In this document: positions 1 to 11,780 of the stretch, piece after piece
Layout of the letters: every line of letters begins with the position of its first letter
Position numbering within the stretch: position 1 is the first letter of the stretch
Assembly: GCA_000349905.1 (NCBI GenBank)
Contig: KB722748.1
Span: 678,863 to 712,590, forward strand
Direction of reading: 5' to 3'
DNA: 33,728 nucleotides
From: Volvariella volvacea V23
Lineage: Eukaryota; Basidiomycota; Agaricomycetes; Agaricales; Pluteaceae
Made by a program: the position numbers and the translations under genes
Notes under the pieces: generated by a model
Databases searched by the model: none
What the model was told of the DNA's origin: nothing
The model's input: only the letters and a program-made list of their open reading frames with translations

Positions 1-4
1 AGTA

Positions 5-1009
5 ATGAGACCTAACACACCAGAACCACAAGACCAAATAGCAGATGCCCACACTAGGAACCCATCCCCACAAAGCTCCCCCTCAAGAATACCATCACCC
101 CCTCCACCACCGCCCCCACCACAAAATATGGCGCAAGCACAAGGAGCAAAAGAACTCAGGCTAGCACCCCCCAAACCATTCACAGGAGACTTCAATCAGG
201 CGGAAGCATCTATACTAGCATGTGAACTATATCTAACTGCTAACGAAGAAATGTATGATACTGAAGGGAAGAGAATTGCATGGATTCTATCACACATGCA
301 AGGAGGGGCAGCCAAATCATGGAAGAACAACTTTATCAGATCACACATGAACGCCCAACAACAACTAGTACTAGGAACAAAGGACACACTATGGACATCT
401 TTTAGAGCAGCATTTATCCCCAAAGACTTCGTCATCAATCTACAAAGAAAACTAGAAGCCTTAAGAATGAAACCATGGCAGCTGACAGAGTACATAAATG
501 AGTTTCAAATGATCCTTCTCAGGATAGGAGACATACCAGCTGCAACGCAAGTAGAACTGTTTACCAGAGGACTCTGGCTGATGTTAGGGGTCAAATTTGC
601 ACAGAGAAACACCCTTGCCACACTAGACAAAGCAATCAATGCTGCCAAACAAGACTTCGCAGGGCTGGAACATGCCCGCACATACTTCAGTAGTGGAAGG
701 ATTCCCTTGGACTTATCTAATCCTATCAGGAGTCACTCCACTCCAAGTGACCCAAATGCTATGGATGTAGATGCCATACAGACGAGCAGACCACAACGCA
801 GAAAAGGAGAATGTTACAAGTGCGGAAAAATGGGACACTTTGCGTGAGAATGCCGAAGCAGACCCTGACCAAACTACAATCGACAGGAAGGAGGATCCAA
901 CAGGAATATGCAACCATGGAATCAAAGAATCAAGGCAATCCTCAACAAAGAAATGGAGGAGGAAAGAGCTACATTCATTAACCAGATACTAGAAAAAATG
1001 GATTTTTAA
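5..1009 (+). pseudogene. Ty3/gypsy Gag polyprotein, broken by two stops
   Basis: Capsid/nucleocapsid gene of an LTR retrotransposon. The first 280 codons are open from the ATG at 5: a Pro-rich N-terminus (run of eight Pro near residue 35), then a retrotransposon-gag type capsid region (about residues 70-190), then a CCHC zinc knuckle. The knuckle (C-x2-C-x4-H-x4-C) starts with CYKCGKMGHFA and is cut by TGA at 845-847, where Arg (CGA) is expected; the last Cys follows the stop in the same frame. A second in-frame TGA lies at 866-868, again readable as CGA to TGA. The frame then stays open to TAA at 1007-1009, which overlaps the pol ATG as TAATG. The 5' LTR and primer-binding site lie outside the window. 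Family assignment is strong; the element is inactive unless these TGAs are read through, which I consider unlikely. Confidence 0.9.
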
Positions 1010-4000
1010 TGAGGATGACTAATTCAATCCCAGTATCATCCCAGTACATAGCCCCTGTAATCACGATAACATCTGACAAGGCAATACGAATTCTCATTCT
1101 ATTGAAAGATAAATATGGGTGAGAGATCAAAGCACAGGCCTTGATAGACTCAAGAGCCACCGGAAACTTTATAGATGCACAATTCTGCAACAAACGAGGC
1201 ATCCAAATAAATAAAAACACAAATAAAATAAAGGTTTACAATGTAGATGGATCAGCAAACAAGACTAGAAGCATAGTAAAAGGAATAACTACCCGAATAT
1301 GTTCTATCGATGGCACAACAATAGGAAATACCTGACTATGGGAGATGGCACTAGGTAGAGAAAAAGTCATCCTAGGATACCCGTGGCTACGCCAAACTCG
1401 ACCACAAATCGACTAGGAAGAAGGAACCATAAATTTCAAAACCAACATGTTTACCCAAGCCATGACTACAGAAGCGACAATAAGAACCATAGAAACAACC
1501 ACTCTACCCTCATACTGTCAACCCTTCAAAGAACAGTTTAAAAAACAAGCATCTGAACACCTCCCTGAGAAACAACAATGGGACCACCCTATAGACCTCA
1601 AACCAGACTTCACGCCAAAAGACTGCAAGATTTATTTCCTTCCACCACGACATCAAGAGGAACTAGACACGTTTATCAAAGAAAACCTCCGAAAAGGTTA
1701 CATCCGTTCTAGCAAATCTCCCATGGCGTCATTCTTCTTCTTCATCCAGAAGAAAGACGGGGTTTAAGACCCTGTCAGGATTACAGAAAACTCAACGAAG
1801 GGACAATCAAAAACCGCTATCTGCTACCACTCATTTCCGAGTTAGTAAACAAACTGAAAGGGGCCAAATATTTCATGAAACTGGACCTAAGATGGGGATA
1901 CAACAATGTCCATATCAAGGAAGGGGACGAATGGAAAGCAGCCTTTAAGACCAACAGAGGATTATTCAAACCGACAGTACTCTTCTTTGGTCTTTGTAAT
2001 GCTCCGGCAACCTTCCAACAAATGATGAACGATATACTAAGGGAAATGATCAAAGAAAACATACTCGTGGTATACATGGATGACATCTTGCTATTTGCCC
2101 AAGATAAAAAAACACTTTGGGACAATACCATACGTCTATTAGAAAAACTGGTCGAACATGACCTATTCCTGAAACCTGAGAAATGCACTTTCGAGCAGGA
2201 AGAAATCGAGTTTTTAGAAATGATCATCAAGGAGAACACGGTAAAGATGGACTCATGAAAACTTGAAGGAATTCAACAATGGCCAACACCTCAAACAGTA
2301 AAAGAGACAAGAGCCTTCCTAGGATTTTGCAACTTCTACCAACAATTCATAACCCACTACACAGATATCACCAAACCTCTCCACAATCTCACAAAGAAAG
2401 ACGTACCTTTCCAATGAGGAAAAGACCAACAAGACGCATTCGACACCCTCAAAAACCTCTTCCTAAGCAGACCAATCTTAATTCCTCCAAACCCAGAAAA
2501 ACCATTCCTAATCGAAACAGACGCCTCTAAAGTCACCATGGGGGGAGTACTAAAACAACAAGACTCTAATGGAGACTGGCATTCCATAGCCTACCTATCA
2601 CAAGCACTAGACTCTGCGCAAATTAATTATCAGATCTATGACCGGGAACTCCTTGCCATCATACAGGCCTTACAAGCATAGAGACACCATGTACTAGGAA
2701 ACAAACACACCACAACAGTATATTGCGACCACTGGAATCTCACCTATTACAGAGAACCATAAAAGTTATTACCACGACAAGCCTGTTGGCAGATTGATCT
2801 GTCACAATTTGACATATGCCTCATACACAAACCAGGTAAAACACTAGTGATAGCAGACGCTCTATCCCAGAGGCCAGATCTCAAGCTGCCAGAAGCAACA
2901 GAAACACACACACTACTTCCCCCATTGATGTTTATTAGCAAAATCGATACCACCATAACAGAAAGAATTAAGAACGCACTCCTTCAAGATGACCAAATTG
3001 AACAAGTAATCAAAGGGCTAACAGAAAAATCACCATTACCACAACACATCAGAAAGGAGGACTGGATTGTAGAAGGAGGACTAATCTACTATCAAGAGCA
3101 ATGCTACATACCTGATTATCAAAATCTGAGAAAAGACATCATCCAGAAAACCCATGACACACCTACCATCACTCATCTAGGACAACTACAAACAATGGTC
3201 ATCCTCCAAAGATATTATTGGTGGCCAGGAATGTATACCATGGTAAAGAAATATATCAAAGGATGTGCTCCATGTCAGCAAACGAAGATCAACACACACC
3301 CAACGAAAGCTCCCCTAATCCCAATCCAACCACCACCAGATGACTGACCCTTCACAACCATTACAATGGACTTCATCACCGACTTACCTGAGTTACAAGG
3401 ATTCGACGCCCTTCTTGTAATCATAGATCATGGGAGCACCAAAGGAATGATTATTAACCCCTGTTGGAAGGACATTACAGCAGAAGAAATGGTGGAACTG
3501 ATACACAACTCCATCTATTGGAGATTTGGATTACCGTGAAAAATTATATCTGATAGAGGGGCACAATTCGCAGCACAAATATTTAGAGAATGGCAGAAGC
3601 TCATGCAAGTAGAAATGGCCCTTAGTACCGTGTATCACCCACAAACCGATGGGGAAACCGAACAGGCAAACCAGGAAATCAAAACATATTTAAGGATATA
3701 TTGCGGCAATTACCCCAAAGAATGGGTGTTTCCCCAACACATCATGAACCTAGAATTCTCCCACAATTTCCAAACCCTGAATGTCAGGAATGAATCACCT
3801 TTCTACCTTATGATGGGATATCATCCAAAAGCCATACCTGATCACCCTGAACCCTCATACATCCCTGATATCAACAAACGATTACGCATCCTCATGGAAG
3901 CAAGAAAAGAAGCTACCACCACACACAAGTTAGCAAGGGCTAATATGATGAAATGGAATACCTCACGATACACCCCTTTCAAGGTAGGAGAACAAGTATG

Positions 4001-4475
4001 GCTAGAAGCCAAAAACATCAAAACGCATAGAATAACTAAGAAACTGGCACCAAAGCGAGAAGGACCATTCAGAATTACAAAAGTATTAGGACCAGTAACT
4101 TTTCAACTAGAATTACCCAAACAATGGAAGATCCACAACGTGTTCCACATGTCATTATTAACCCCCTATAGAGAAAACGACATTCATGGACCAAATTTCA
4201 TAAACCCACCATCAGAAATCATAAACGATGAAGAAGAATGGAAAGTGGAAAACATCATCAAACACCGTTGGATAGGACCAAAAAGGAAAAGACACATTGA
4301 ATACCTAATCGCATGGAAAGGCTACCCATCTTCAGAAAACTGTTGGGAAAAAGAAGAACTTCTGACAAATGCCCCTGACATTCTCAAAAACTATAAAGTA
4401 AAGCATAACATCCCCATATCCGAAGCATCTTCACCTTTCTTTTGTTCCAATGAGCCACTACATCAGCAACCCTGA
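1009..4475 (+). pseudogene. Ty3/gypsy chromoviral Pol (protease-RT-RNaseH-integrase-chromodomain), degraded
   Basis: Pol starts at the ATG overlapping the gag stop (TAATG). Order: aspartic protease (LIDSRATGNF at 1141-1170, where the catalytic D-S-G has become D-S-R), reverse transcriptase with intact YMDD (about 2076-2087), RNase H (about 2500-2800), integrase with an HHCC-type zinc region (about 3150-3290) and DDE core (MDF near 3366, SDRG near 3550, E near 3660), and a C-terminal chromodomain (about 4228-4400, WKGYP box). The chromodomain marks the chromovirus clade. In-frame stops are at 1120, 1333, 1414, 2256, 2415, 2679, 2760, 3345 and 3537; most are readable as CGA to TGA, TGG to TAG/TGA or CAA to TAA. 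A one-base deletion near 1762 shifts the frame just upstream of the RT core. Similar in layout to Tf2-like elements common in Agaricomycetes. Confidence 0.93.
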
Positions 4476-6434
4476 AGCAGTCGCTACCACCGTCACCCAG
4501 ATCCACGACTGGATCCAGAAGAGTCCTGCCAATTGGAAACAAATCCTCACTCACTTCACCATTCTACACACGCAAGGCGACCCTCTCCACATTGCAGCCT
4601 TCACTCTCCTCACGTTGGGAGAGATCATGAATAACCTCTGAGGAGGGTCTTCTAATCTTTCCAGGGCCATAGAGTCCATGCACTAAGCGGTGCAATACCT
4701 GAACCAAGCTGCCGAAGATAATCTTGCAACAATGACTCTCCTCATGTACCCGCTGGCGAGGAGTGGTATCCATATTCACCAAGACCAGTTCGTATGTCTC
4801 CTTCATGACCAACCCATCCTACCCACAACAGGTTCAAATCCCGGCCCACTGCCATCACCACCATCACTATCTCAGGAGGTAGCAATAGCAGCATCGTCCA
4901 TTAACGATGACAACGACCTGGAACTACACTCAGAGAACCCACCTCTGAGTCCTGCATTCATGGCGACTACACCAGCTGTAGTCCACGTTACACAGATGGT
5001 AACCACAATCCCAGACTCACCCCCATATCAGCCACAAGAAATGCCACTCTCATCACCACTAACCACCCCGAGACCCAACACCACCCCCATCATATCACCA
5101 AGACACCAATCGTCCCCCCACCTATTCATCGACAGCCATGGGGTCGAACAGATCACCCAGATGAGATCCCCATCTCCGCCATCGTACTTTTGTCAACAAT
5201 GGGACTGTCACTCCCAGAACAAGCAAACATACTCATAGGTCAAGATGTATGGTATGGACGAAGGCCCCGAGACCAAATACATTACAGTTGTCAACCTGTG
5301 CTTTTGGTGTAACCGAGAGTGTCTCCACTTTGTCAATGGACGAAGAATTCACCCCTATCACGAATGACGAATCATTCGTCAACAACAACCACTCTCTTGA
5401 CAATGACCAGCCACAACATCACCACAACCATCCTCCTTTGCATCTTCCCAGTGGGGAACCTCTAGCAACTGACCCCACATAGACGTCAACGATGACCAAA
5501 CCATGTGGTGGGACAATGGCGTGTTATGGGACAACCGACCAACAAGGGATCTTGCAGGAGAAGAGTCACCATGCTGGGGTTGAGCGTACTCAGATGATGG
5601 TGGTATTAGTCTAAGAGACAAAATTGATTGATCTGGGGAGCGAAACCCAGAGGTACAAGCCTTATATACATGAAGATTGTATGTACGTGTTTGTTATTGT
5701 TTGTAGTGCATTGACTAACCAATCTACCAGCCTGATGAAAGTCATGTGACTACTTAGGGGTCCAATAGCTAAGTAAAGTACCGTGTACATAACTAGGAGT
5801 ATTCTAGGATATTCTACAAGGTACAACATATGACATAAGTCATGATGTAATCAGAGATCTACCAAGAGTTCTAGAGTATTCCGGAACCAACTGTTGTTGT
5901 CATAATAGATGATGACTACAGGATGTCGATGAAAGGTATGGAATGCAGTAAGCGCTTATGCTAGCACATTATGAGTAACTGCCCAAGGTGTCTAGGGACA
6001 CTTGGAGTATAACCTAAGGGTTAACCGTTCTAGGCGCTTAAGGCTTGGCTAGTGCTTAAGGTATAAGGGTGTCTATGGGACAGCCACTAGGTAGTAGCAA
6101 CTTAGTATATCTAAGGCTTATAACCAGCGCTTAGAATACAAGAGCGTGAAGACATTTAGGAGTGTTACTACTAGGGCATATAGTGTAACCTAGAAGGTGG
6201 TAACCACTTATAATGTCCAAGGTAAGGTTGTTACTTGTGTCATAAGGACAACCCAGCTTAACGATAAGCGCTAAGAAGGCGTGAGGTGATAAGAAGGAAG
6301 GAGTAATCGGATGTTGATGATATAATCATGCAACAAATATGACCAAACATGGAAAACCGTGACATGGCGCGGCAGACAAATGGGACACCCATCCCCAGGG
6401 ACTACCCCGAACACCCCAACTTTTCAACAACTGA
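4450..6434 (+). pseudogene. Third reading frame of the gypsy element, interrupted by a solo LTR
   Basis: An ATG at 4450 overlaps the last 26 nt of pol, in a different frame. The frame is mostly open to 5364 except for stops at 4639, 4684 and 5236, all readable as C-to-T/G-to-A losses. The product is Pro/Ser/Thr-rich in the middle (about 4830-5200) and ends with a Cys/His cluster (LCFWCNREC then two His, about 5296-5364) that could bind zinc. Beyond 5365 come further stops (5365, 5398, 5404, 5470), then an open piece with a W-W-D run. A solo LTR (5522-6364) breaks this piece; removing the LTR and one copy of its 5-bp target duplication continues the frame to TGA at 6432-6434. I recognise no family; its position after pol is where env-like or accessory frames sit, but I see no signal or membrane segment. 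The part after 5365 is doubtful, since another frame is open there too. Confidence 0.5.
5522..6364 (-). mobile_element. Solo LTR, minus orientation (LTR family C), TSD TGGCG
   Basis: An 843-bp LTR read on the minus strand: starts TGTCAC at 6364 and ends ATAACA at 5522. The 5 bases outside each end are identical (TGGCG at 5517-5521 and 6365-6369), so this is a clean insertion later reduced to a solo LTR. Orientation comes from a promoter-like block (TATATAAGGC, then CAGATCAATCAATTT, at about 5627-5675) that also occurs on the plus strand in the LTR of the dUTPase element at about 9973-10022. Five copies of an AGCGCTTA-like motif lie in its upstream half. Confidence 0.88.
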
Positions 6435-6480
6435 AGGGCTAGGAGGTTTTAAGCTAGAGCAGTGCTCTAGCAGGTCTAGT

Positions 6481-6490
6481 GGGGAGGTAG
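6481..6490 (+). other. Polypurine tract of gypsy element 1
   Basis: GGGGAGGTAG directly precedes the TGTTAC start of the 3' LTR, the position of the plus-strand primer site in Ty3-type elements. Confidence 0.65.
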
Positions 6491-6957
6491 TGTTACGACA
6501 GTGAGGAACCATCATTCAGCTTGTGTGCTTTCAGACTATTGTCTTGCTTTCAGACTTCACATCAGACTCATTTTCTTTTCAAGTAGTTACAACCACTTTT
6601 GGTAACTACAATAGCTTTCCTCCATATAGTAGTGTATGCGTGTATAGCTTACATGTCCTTAGCTTACGCATACATATAACTTGAGCACCATATTTTCGCC
6701 CATAGCCAAACCTAATACCACAAGGATGTATAAATACTTCCATTTCCTAGTGTAGAACCTTAGCTTGACCTCCTGTATCTTCCCGTACTTCACTGTGCAA
6801 ATAACATCTCGACTTATCTCATTAACACCTTTGACAGACATTGCCTCAACATATTGTTGGCCTCAATCGCTCTCGTCATCTTACTCACTCTCGATGGACG
6901 TGCTTAGCTACCTCTGTCAAGCTCTGATCAACGTGTTAAGGTAACGTCACTGTAACA
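6491..6957 (+). mobile_element. 3' LTR of gypsy element 1 (family D)
   Basis: A 467-bp LTR, TGTTAC at 6491 to GTAACA at 6957, giving a 6-bp perfect terminal inverted repeat. It follows the polypurine tract of the element whose gag and pol occupy 5-4475. A TATA-like box (TATAAATA near 6729) fits a promoter start inside the LTR. The next five bases, CCTAG, are the predicted target duplication; the matching copy would precede the 5' LTR, upstream of this window. Confidence 0.8.
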
Positions 6958-7289
6958 CCTAGCTTATACATCCCTTGGTCTGTATGCTACACTCTTCGCT
7001 CAGAACTCCCACTTTAATACTTTCATTTTTACCCCCCCACTTCTCTCCACCCAAAAGATTATATCCCTTTATTTATCTTTATTTATCTTCAAGTAGTATA
7101 TATACCATATTGCTTTTGCTATCTATTCTCCAGCCTTAAAGATTCTTCACTTAGAAATAGATAAGTGACTACAAGCTAGTCTCTTCATTTACATCTTTAC
7201 TTACTATTCTTTGCTTGAGAATAGAATCTGAGTATTTGCATTTTCTTCAACAGTACCAAACACTCCATGAAAAATAGTTTCTGCAAATA
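6958..7289. other. AT-rich gap between two gypsy elements, no gene
   Basis: T- and CT-rich sequence with a C7 run near 7034 and no open frame of note. A short stretch near 7090-7110 weakly resembles the LTR at 11781-12219, so it may be older LTR debris. The 5' half of the second element (gag, RT) is absent here. Confidence 0.5.
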
Positions 7290-8791
7290 TCATACCCTTA
7301 TTATCAGAATCAGATAGTTACAATGCAATATTCATTATAGTGGATCACCTTATTAAGCACACACATTTCTACCCAATTATTAATTACTTCAAGAAGGAGG
7401 ATCTGACTCAACTTCTCTATGATAGGACATATCCCATTCACAGTCTTCCATTACAAATCATTTCTAATAGAGGCACTCAATTTGCTTCAGACCTCTTTTA
7501 GGAATAGTGCAAAACACCTGGGTATTAAGTCCATTATGACAACAGCCTACCATTCTCAAGCTAATGATCAGACTGAATGCATTAACCAAATTCTTGAGCA
7601 ATATCTATACTACTATATAAATATCAATCTCAACAACTGAGCTCAACTCTTGCTTAGCACTAAGTTTGCATACAACAACCATGCATATGAAGGTACATAC
7701 AAAACACTATTTTTCCTAGAATATGGTCATCATCCTAGAGCTGGTCCAACATTGTTAAAGGAAACCACTACCATAGACCTCAACAAATTAATGCATAGAA
7801 GACTCAAAGCCCAAGAGCAAGCGAAAGCAGCTCTTAAACTTGCAGCTGAAAGAACAAAGTAGTACTACAACAAAAGAGTAAAGAATGTACCATTCAACAT
7901 TGGTGATAAAGTTCTCTTGAGCCTGAAAAACTATTAGGATAAGTCAAAGAATGAATCACTCAAACCATAATTTGAAGGTCCTTTTAGGATTATTAAAAAA
8001 CTATCACTAGTTACCTTCAAACTTGATTTACCTCCTAGATATCATGGCTATCATCCTATATTCTACACCTCAAAATTAGTATTATATGTTAATTCCACCA
8101 TTCCTGGCCAAACATCTAACACTTCTAAACCAGTAATGGTTTCTAGTAAAGAAAAGTTGAAAGTTGAAAGAATCCTACAACATCATCAACATGAAAAACC
8201 ACCCAATACTTAGTTAGATGGAAAGGTTTTGGTCAAGAATATAATACTTGGAAATCAGAAAAAAACCTCTCAAATACTAAAAAAGCTCTTAATGAATATA
8301 AAGCTCAAAATTGTGAAGCTATATGCAATATAGAAGACTCTGAAGATGAGATCACTACTCTCCTGCAATCCAATTCTACCTTACTTGTAGAACTTGCTAG
8401 TGGAAGATTGCCACTAAAAAAATCAGTAGAAGCTGCAGGTTTAAATCTGTATGCTAACTCAAACACTGAATTTGCTTCTTACTTTCAAACTCTTATATCC
8501 ACTGGTATCAAGATTAAAACTCCATATAGCATCTATGCCTGCATTGCATCAAGAAGTGGACTTTCACTCAAAGGCATTGATATTGCAGCTGAAGTTGTTA
8601 ACAGAGATTTCACTGATGAACTTAAAGTTGTATTTGTTAATAACTCAGACAATATCTTTAATATTTCAATTGAAGATCACATTGCCCAACTTATTTGTGA
8701 AAGAATTGCAATGGTCAATATTGAACAAGTTGATAACATTAAAGAGACTGAAAGAGGAGGCAAAAGTTTTAAATTTACTAGTTTAACTTAA
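7290..8791 (+). pseudogene. 3' half of a gypsy Pol: integrase-chromodomain-dUTPase
   Basis: Starts within the integrase core and runs to TAA at 8791 with two frameshifts (near 7512 and 8200) and several stops (for example 7638, 7860). Two catalytic Asp of the integrase now read Asn (near 7290 and in ISNRG near 7452); the Glu (TECINQ, near 7576) remains. Next come the integrase C-terminal region with GPFRI (about 7978) and a chromodomain (about 8150-8290, RWKGF). The tail (8408-8791) is a dUTPase fold: AAGLNLYA (motif 1, Asp now Asn), SRSGLSLKGID (motif 2), VVNRDFTDELKVV (motif 3, Asp now Asn) and HIAQLICERI (motif 4). dUTPase-bearing gypsy elements are known from basidiomycetes. Retroelement dUTPases are thought to limit uracil in the cDNA. 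Both key Asp losses are G-to-A changes, so this copy should be inactive. Confidence 0.85.
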
Positions 8792-8829
8792 ATATTTTTA
8801 ATGGAGCTTGATCTTAGAAGAGAGAGTAA

Positions 8830-10120
8830 TGTCACATTTTTCTACATATAACAGCATCCACACTATTATTTCCCTTCAATTATCTCACATTCTTCTAGTA
8901 ACCCTCAGGTGCTAATATTCTTGAGTGGCTATTGTCAGGAATCATATCCTTATTCCCTATTTATTCACCAATTATCTAATATTTAATATCCATTTCTTTT
9001 TTCTTTTCTTTTCTTTTCTTTTCTTAGATGCCAGGGACCACGTAACTTGCTCACCTAATCCAGATTTGATTAGATTACATCTTGACCATGTGATACATTA
9101 CCTTTTGAGCCACCTTCGGGGATCCCAGGCATCGAGGTATTCTCGGTGGCGTCATTAGTCTTGGAGCCATCATCCCGGCTCACGGCTTATCTCTACCCAA
9201 TTGGATCTTAGCAATACCGGACACTGGTGATGTCATCATGAGGTCATAGATAGATACCCGTAGAATAATCTGGAATAGTGTAAACATGTACATACAGACT
9301 CTGGTGAATATATAAGTAGGCTTGGTTGGCTCTGGGGGTTTTCCTCAGTTTCGACCTTGTCTACTCTGCCGAGTTAGCTTCGTCTCAGAGACTCCGGTGC
9401 AACCTGAACCAACAGGCTACTAAGAGGTGAGTGAGTGTCATTAGGATTCTTGTATCCCTCTTGTCTCCCCTGCCGGCTGGTAGTGAGAGTTTTTGCAACC
9501 ATGCCACTGGTGATACCTGGGCACCACTGTGTGGGTGATCCCTTGTAGTAGGCCCATCTGATAACGTGTATAGATGTGTGCCGAGATGTGGATGTTTTTC
9601 CCTTCTTCTTTATTTATTTGTCTTGTGTATTGTCTTTGGGGCCAAGCACCCTCATTGCTGACAGCTATTGTGGATGCTTATGCCTCAGCACTTATCCTAG
9701 GCATCTATTCCTATTATGTAATCATTATTAGTAATATCTTCACATGCCAAGACTTCTCTAGAACTTTCCAGAAGGTTATGGAACATTCCAGAGCCTCAAA
9801 GTTATATTACATCATGATTGAGTCATATGTACAGCCTTATGGAATATCATGGAAATATTGTAGAATAGAGGGACTTATGTCATTGGTCAATTAGTTAAAC
9901 ACATGCTTCAGATATCTGATAAATCTGTTATTAGTCATTTACATGGTACAAATAGTTACACACAGTTTTGTAGATATATAAGGCCTGTACTTCTGAGTAT
10001 CACTTCTCAGATCAATCAATTTGTTCTTCCTTTGCTTTACTGCATTAACTGTGCATAAGTAACTGCCCTTGCTATATCTACTTTTGCTAAAGAATAGTAC
10101 AGAGGTAAGTACTTGTAACA
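8830..10120 (+). mobile_element. 3' LTR of the dUTPase gypsy element (family B), split by a nested solo LTR
   Basis: Begins TGTCAC at 8830, just after a purine-rich tract (AGAAGAGAGAG), and ends GTAACA at 10120. Without the nested insertion (8933-9663 plus one 5-bp duplication) it is about 555 bp. A TATA-type block (TATATAAGGCC near 9975) is followed by a CAGATCAATCAATTTG segment shared with the inverted LTR at 5522-6364, so the two LTRs belong to related families. The nested copy is inserted near its 5' end. Confidence 0.8.
8933..9663 (+). mobile_element. Solo LTR A1, TSD GCTAT, nested in LTR B
   Basis: 731 bp, TGTCAG at 8933 to CTGACA at 9663 (6-bp inverted repeat), flanked by GCTAT on both sides (8928-8932 and 9664-9668). 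It carries a (TTTTC)n tract near 8996-9025 and a TATA-like box (AATATATAAG, near 9309). It is the copy with the most CpG of three related LTRs here (others at 12829 and 14957), so probably the youngest. Confidence 0.93.
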
Positions 10121-11780
10121 GCTGTACTCATTGAAAGGGTAGCTTTGCAAAGTTAATGCTGGGAAATCCATATGTGTTAGGGTGTACTCTGAAGCAATCA
10201 GCTTTGATTCAGTTCTGAATGTAGGAATTAAAAATCTGCAACAGTATTCTGAGGTATTTAATCTGTATACTGAGAGTTGGTAAAATTTCAGAAGCTGGAC
10301 TCAAGTTATCTGTGATTGCACTGGCAATGAAAGAGACAACAATTATATTGATATCATATTCAACACATTTGTGTTTGTCTAAACTTATCTGCTCATATGA
10401 ATGTCCACAGCAAGTTCACTAGCAGAAGGGCATTCACAATTGGTAAAGGTCTGAGGATACCAATCCATAATGATAGTTTGAGCTACTGGATTAACTGAAA
10501 TTAGTTCTGTTGAAAGGCTGACTGTGGGATGGCCCTGAAAACTGTGGGATGTGCACACTCTCAAGATCTGCTCCTGAAGCACTAGAGGTGATATGCAACA
10601 CACACACAACTCCAAAAACACCCAAATCAAGCTTAAGTTTGTGGGGGTGGCTAAACTGGCATCTACTTGGCTCGATGAACTTCCTCTCAGTGATTTCTGG
10701 ACAACATCCAAAGTGTTGGTGACCCCATAAATTAGATCCCCTTCACTTGTAGGTAGAATACAGGCCTTTACACACTTAAGCTGTGAATCCCTGACCAAAT
10801 AAAGCTCTATTGAACCTTAGATGGATTTTAAAAGGCACTCAGCAACATTCTGTCTAAGAATCTGCCCAGCGCATGCGCTCACAATGATGCTGAAACCCTT
10901 AGATCAATATCTAGTGGTTTGCTCTCACCCACAAATAAACTATATCCAAAACTCTTCCCAAGAAGCCAATTCTTGGGTAGACTATATCTCAAGTTACTAT
11001 ATGATTTGTCAAACTCAAGTTCACTCATAAAATCCAGGAACAAGATTGCTTAATATTTTAATTAACCTTGAAGGCCTTATATACTGAGTAGATGTACAAA
11101 TAAATTAGAACTGTATAGTTCTTCACAAATAGCATTGAGAAATCTTTTACAGAATGTCATTTCTGATAGTCCATCAAATAAAATATTAAAAAGAATCAAA
11201 AGAAATGAAATAATCGAACCAAGATGTAATAAGGGATATTATTACTTTTCCAGGAAGTTTCCCTGTCACAGAAATGAGTGCAATCACATCTGCTTTGGGA
11301 TTTTTGTGAACATGAGGCTACTAGGTCTGGTGATACCTGAGATCGAAGTTTTCAAGATCTGGGTGAAGTTGCCAGTTTCTGAGTAGGACTCAGGATATTA
11401 TTACAAGTCCGTAATAGGAAGGTAGTGGTTTAGGAAGCTTCACAAGCCTTTCTGTTATGGTAGCGCATTGTGGGCAACACATCCAGTATGAGTGCATGCA
11501 TCTGGCAGTCTCAGGCAACCTCTCCATGAATTGGTTTTTGTTCTCAAGTGTGAAATATACATCAAACACTCCATTCTGAACTTCAAACCAGGCCCAATTC
11601 CAGTACCTTCATCAAAGCTCTCCAAACAATCAGCTTTTTTGTGCTATATGGTTTCTCATTTGCATGAACATATATTAGGGGTATTTTAAATGAATCCAGG
11701 TCCAGATTTATGGCTGGCCTGTCACTGTTACAAGGGACATCTGCAAATAAGTGAATAAAATGTGAGGTTATAGAAATAAT
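10121..11780. other. AT-rich region with decayed coding fragments on the minus strand
   Basis: No intact gene recognised. On the minus strand 10385-10798 is open for 137 codons, and pieces at about 11400-11745 read as protein-like sequence broken by frameshifts and stops, including a C-C-x2-C patch near 11480. The pieces could be remains of one gene or of an unlabelled element. They match no family I can name. Codon decay and low CpG agree with the neighbouring transposons. Confidence 0.35.

Noticed and set aside
5249..5482. A 77-codon frame inside the third reading frame region
   Set aside because: It may be part of the third gene after a frameshift, but I cannot show it is a separate gene.
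8451..8786. A 111-codon frame overlapping the dUTPase in another frame
   Set aside because: The other frame contains all four dUTPase motifs; this one has none.
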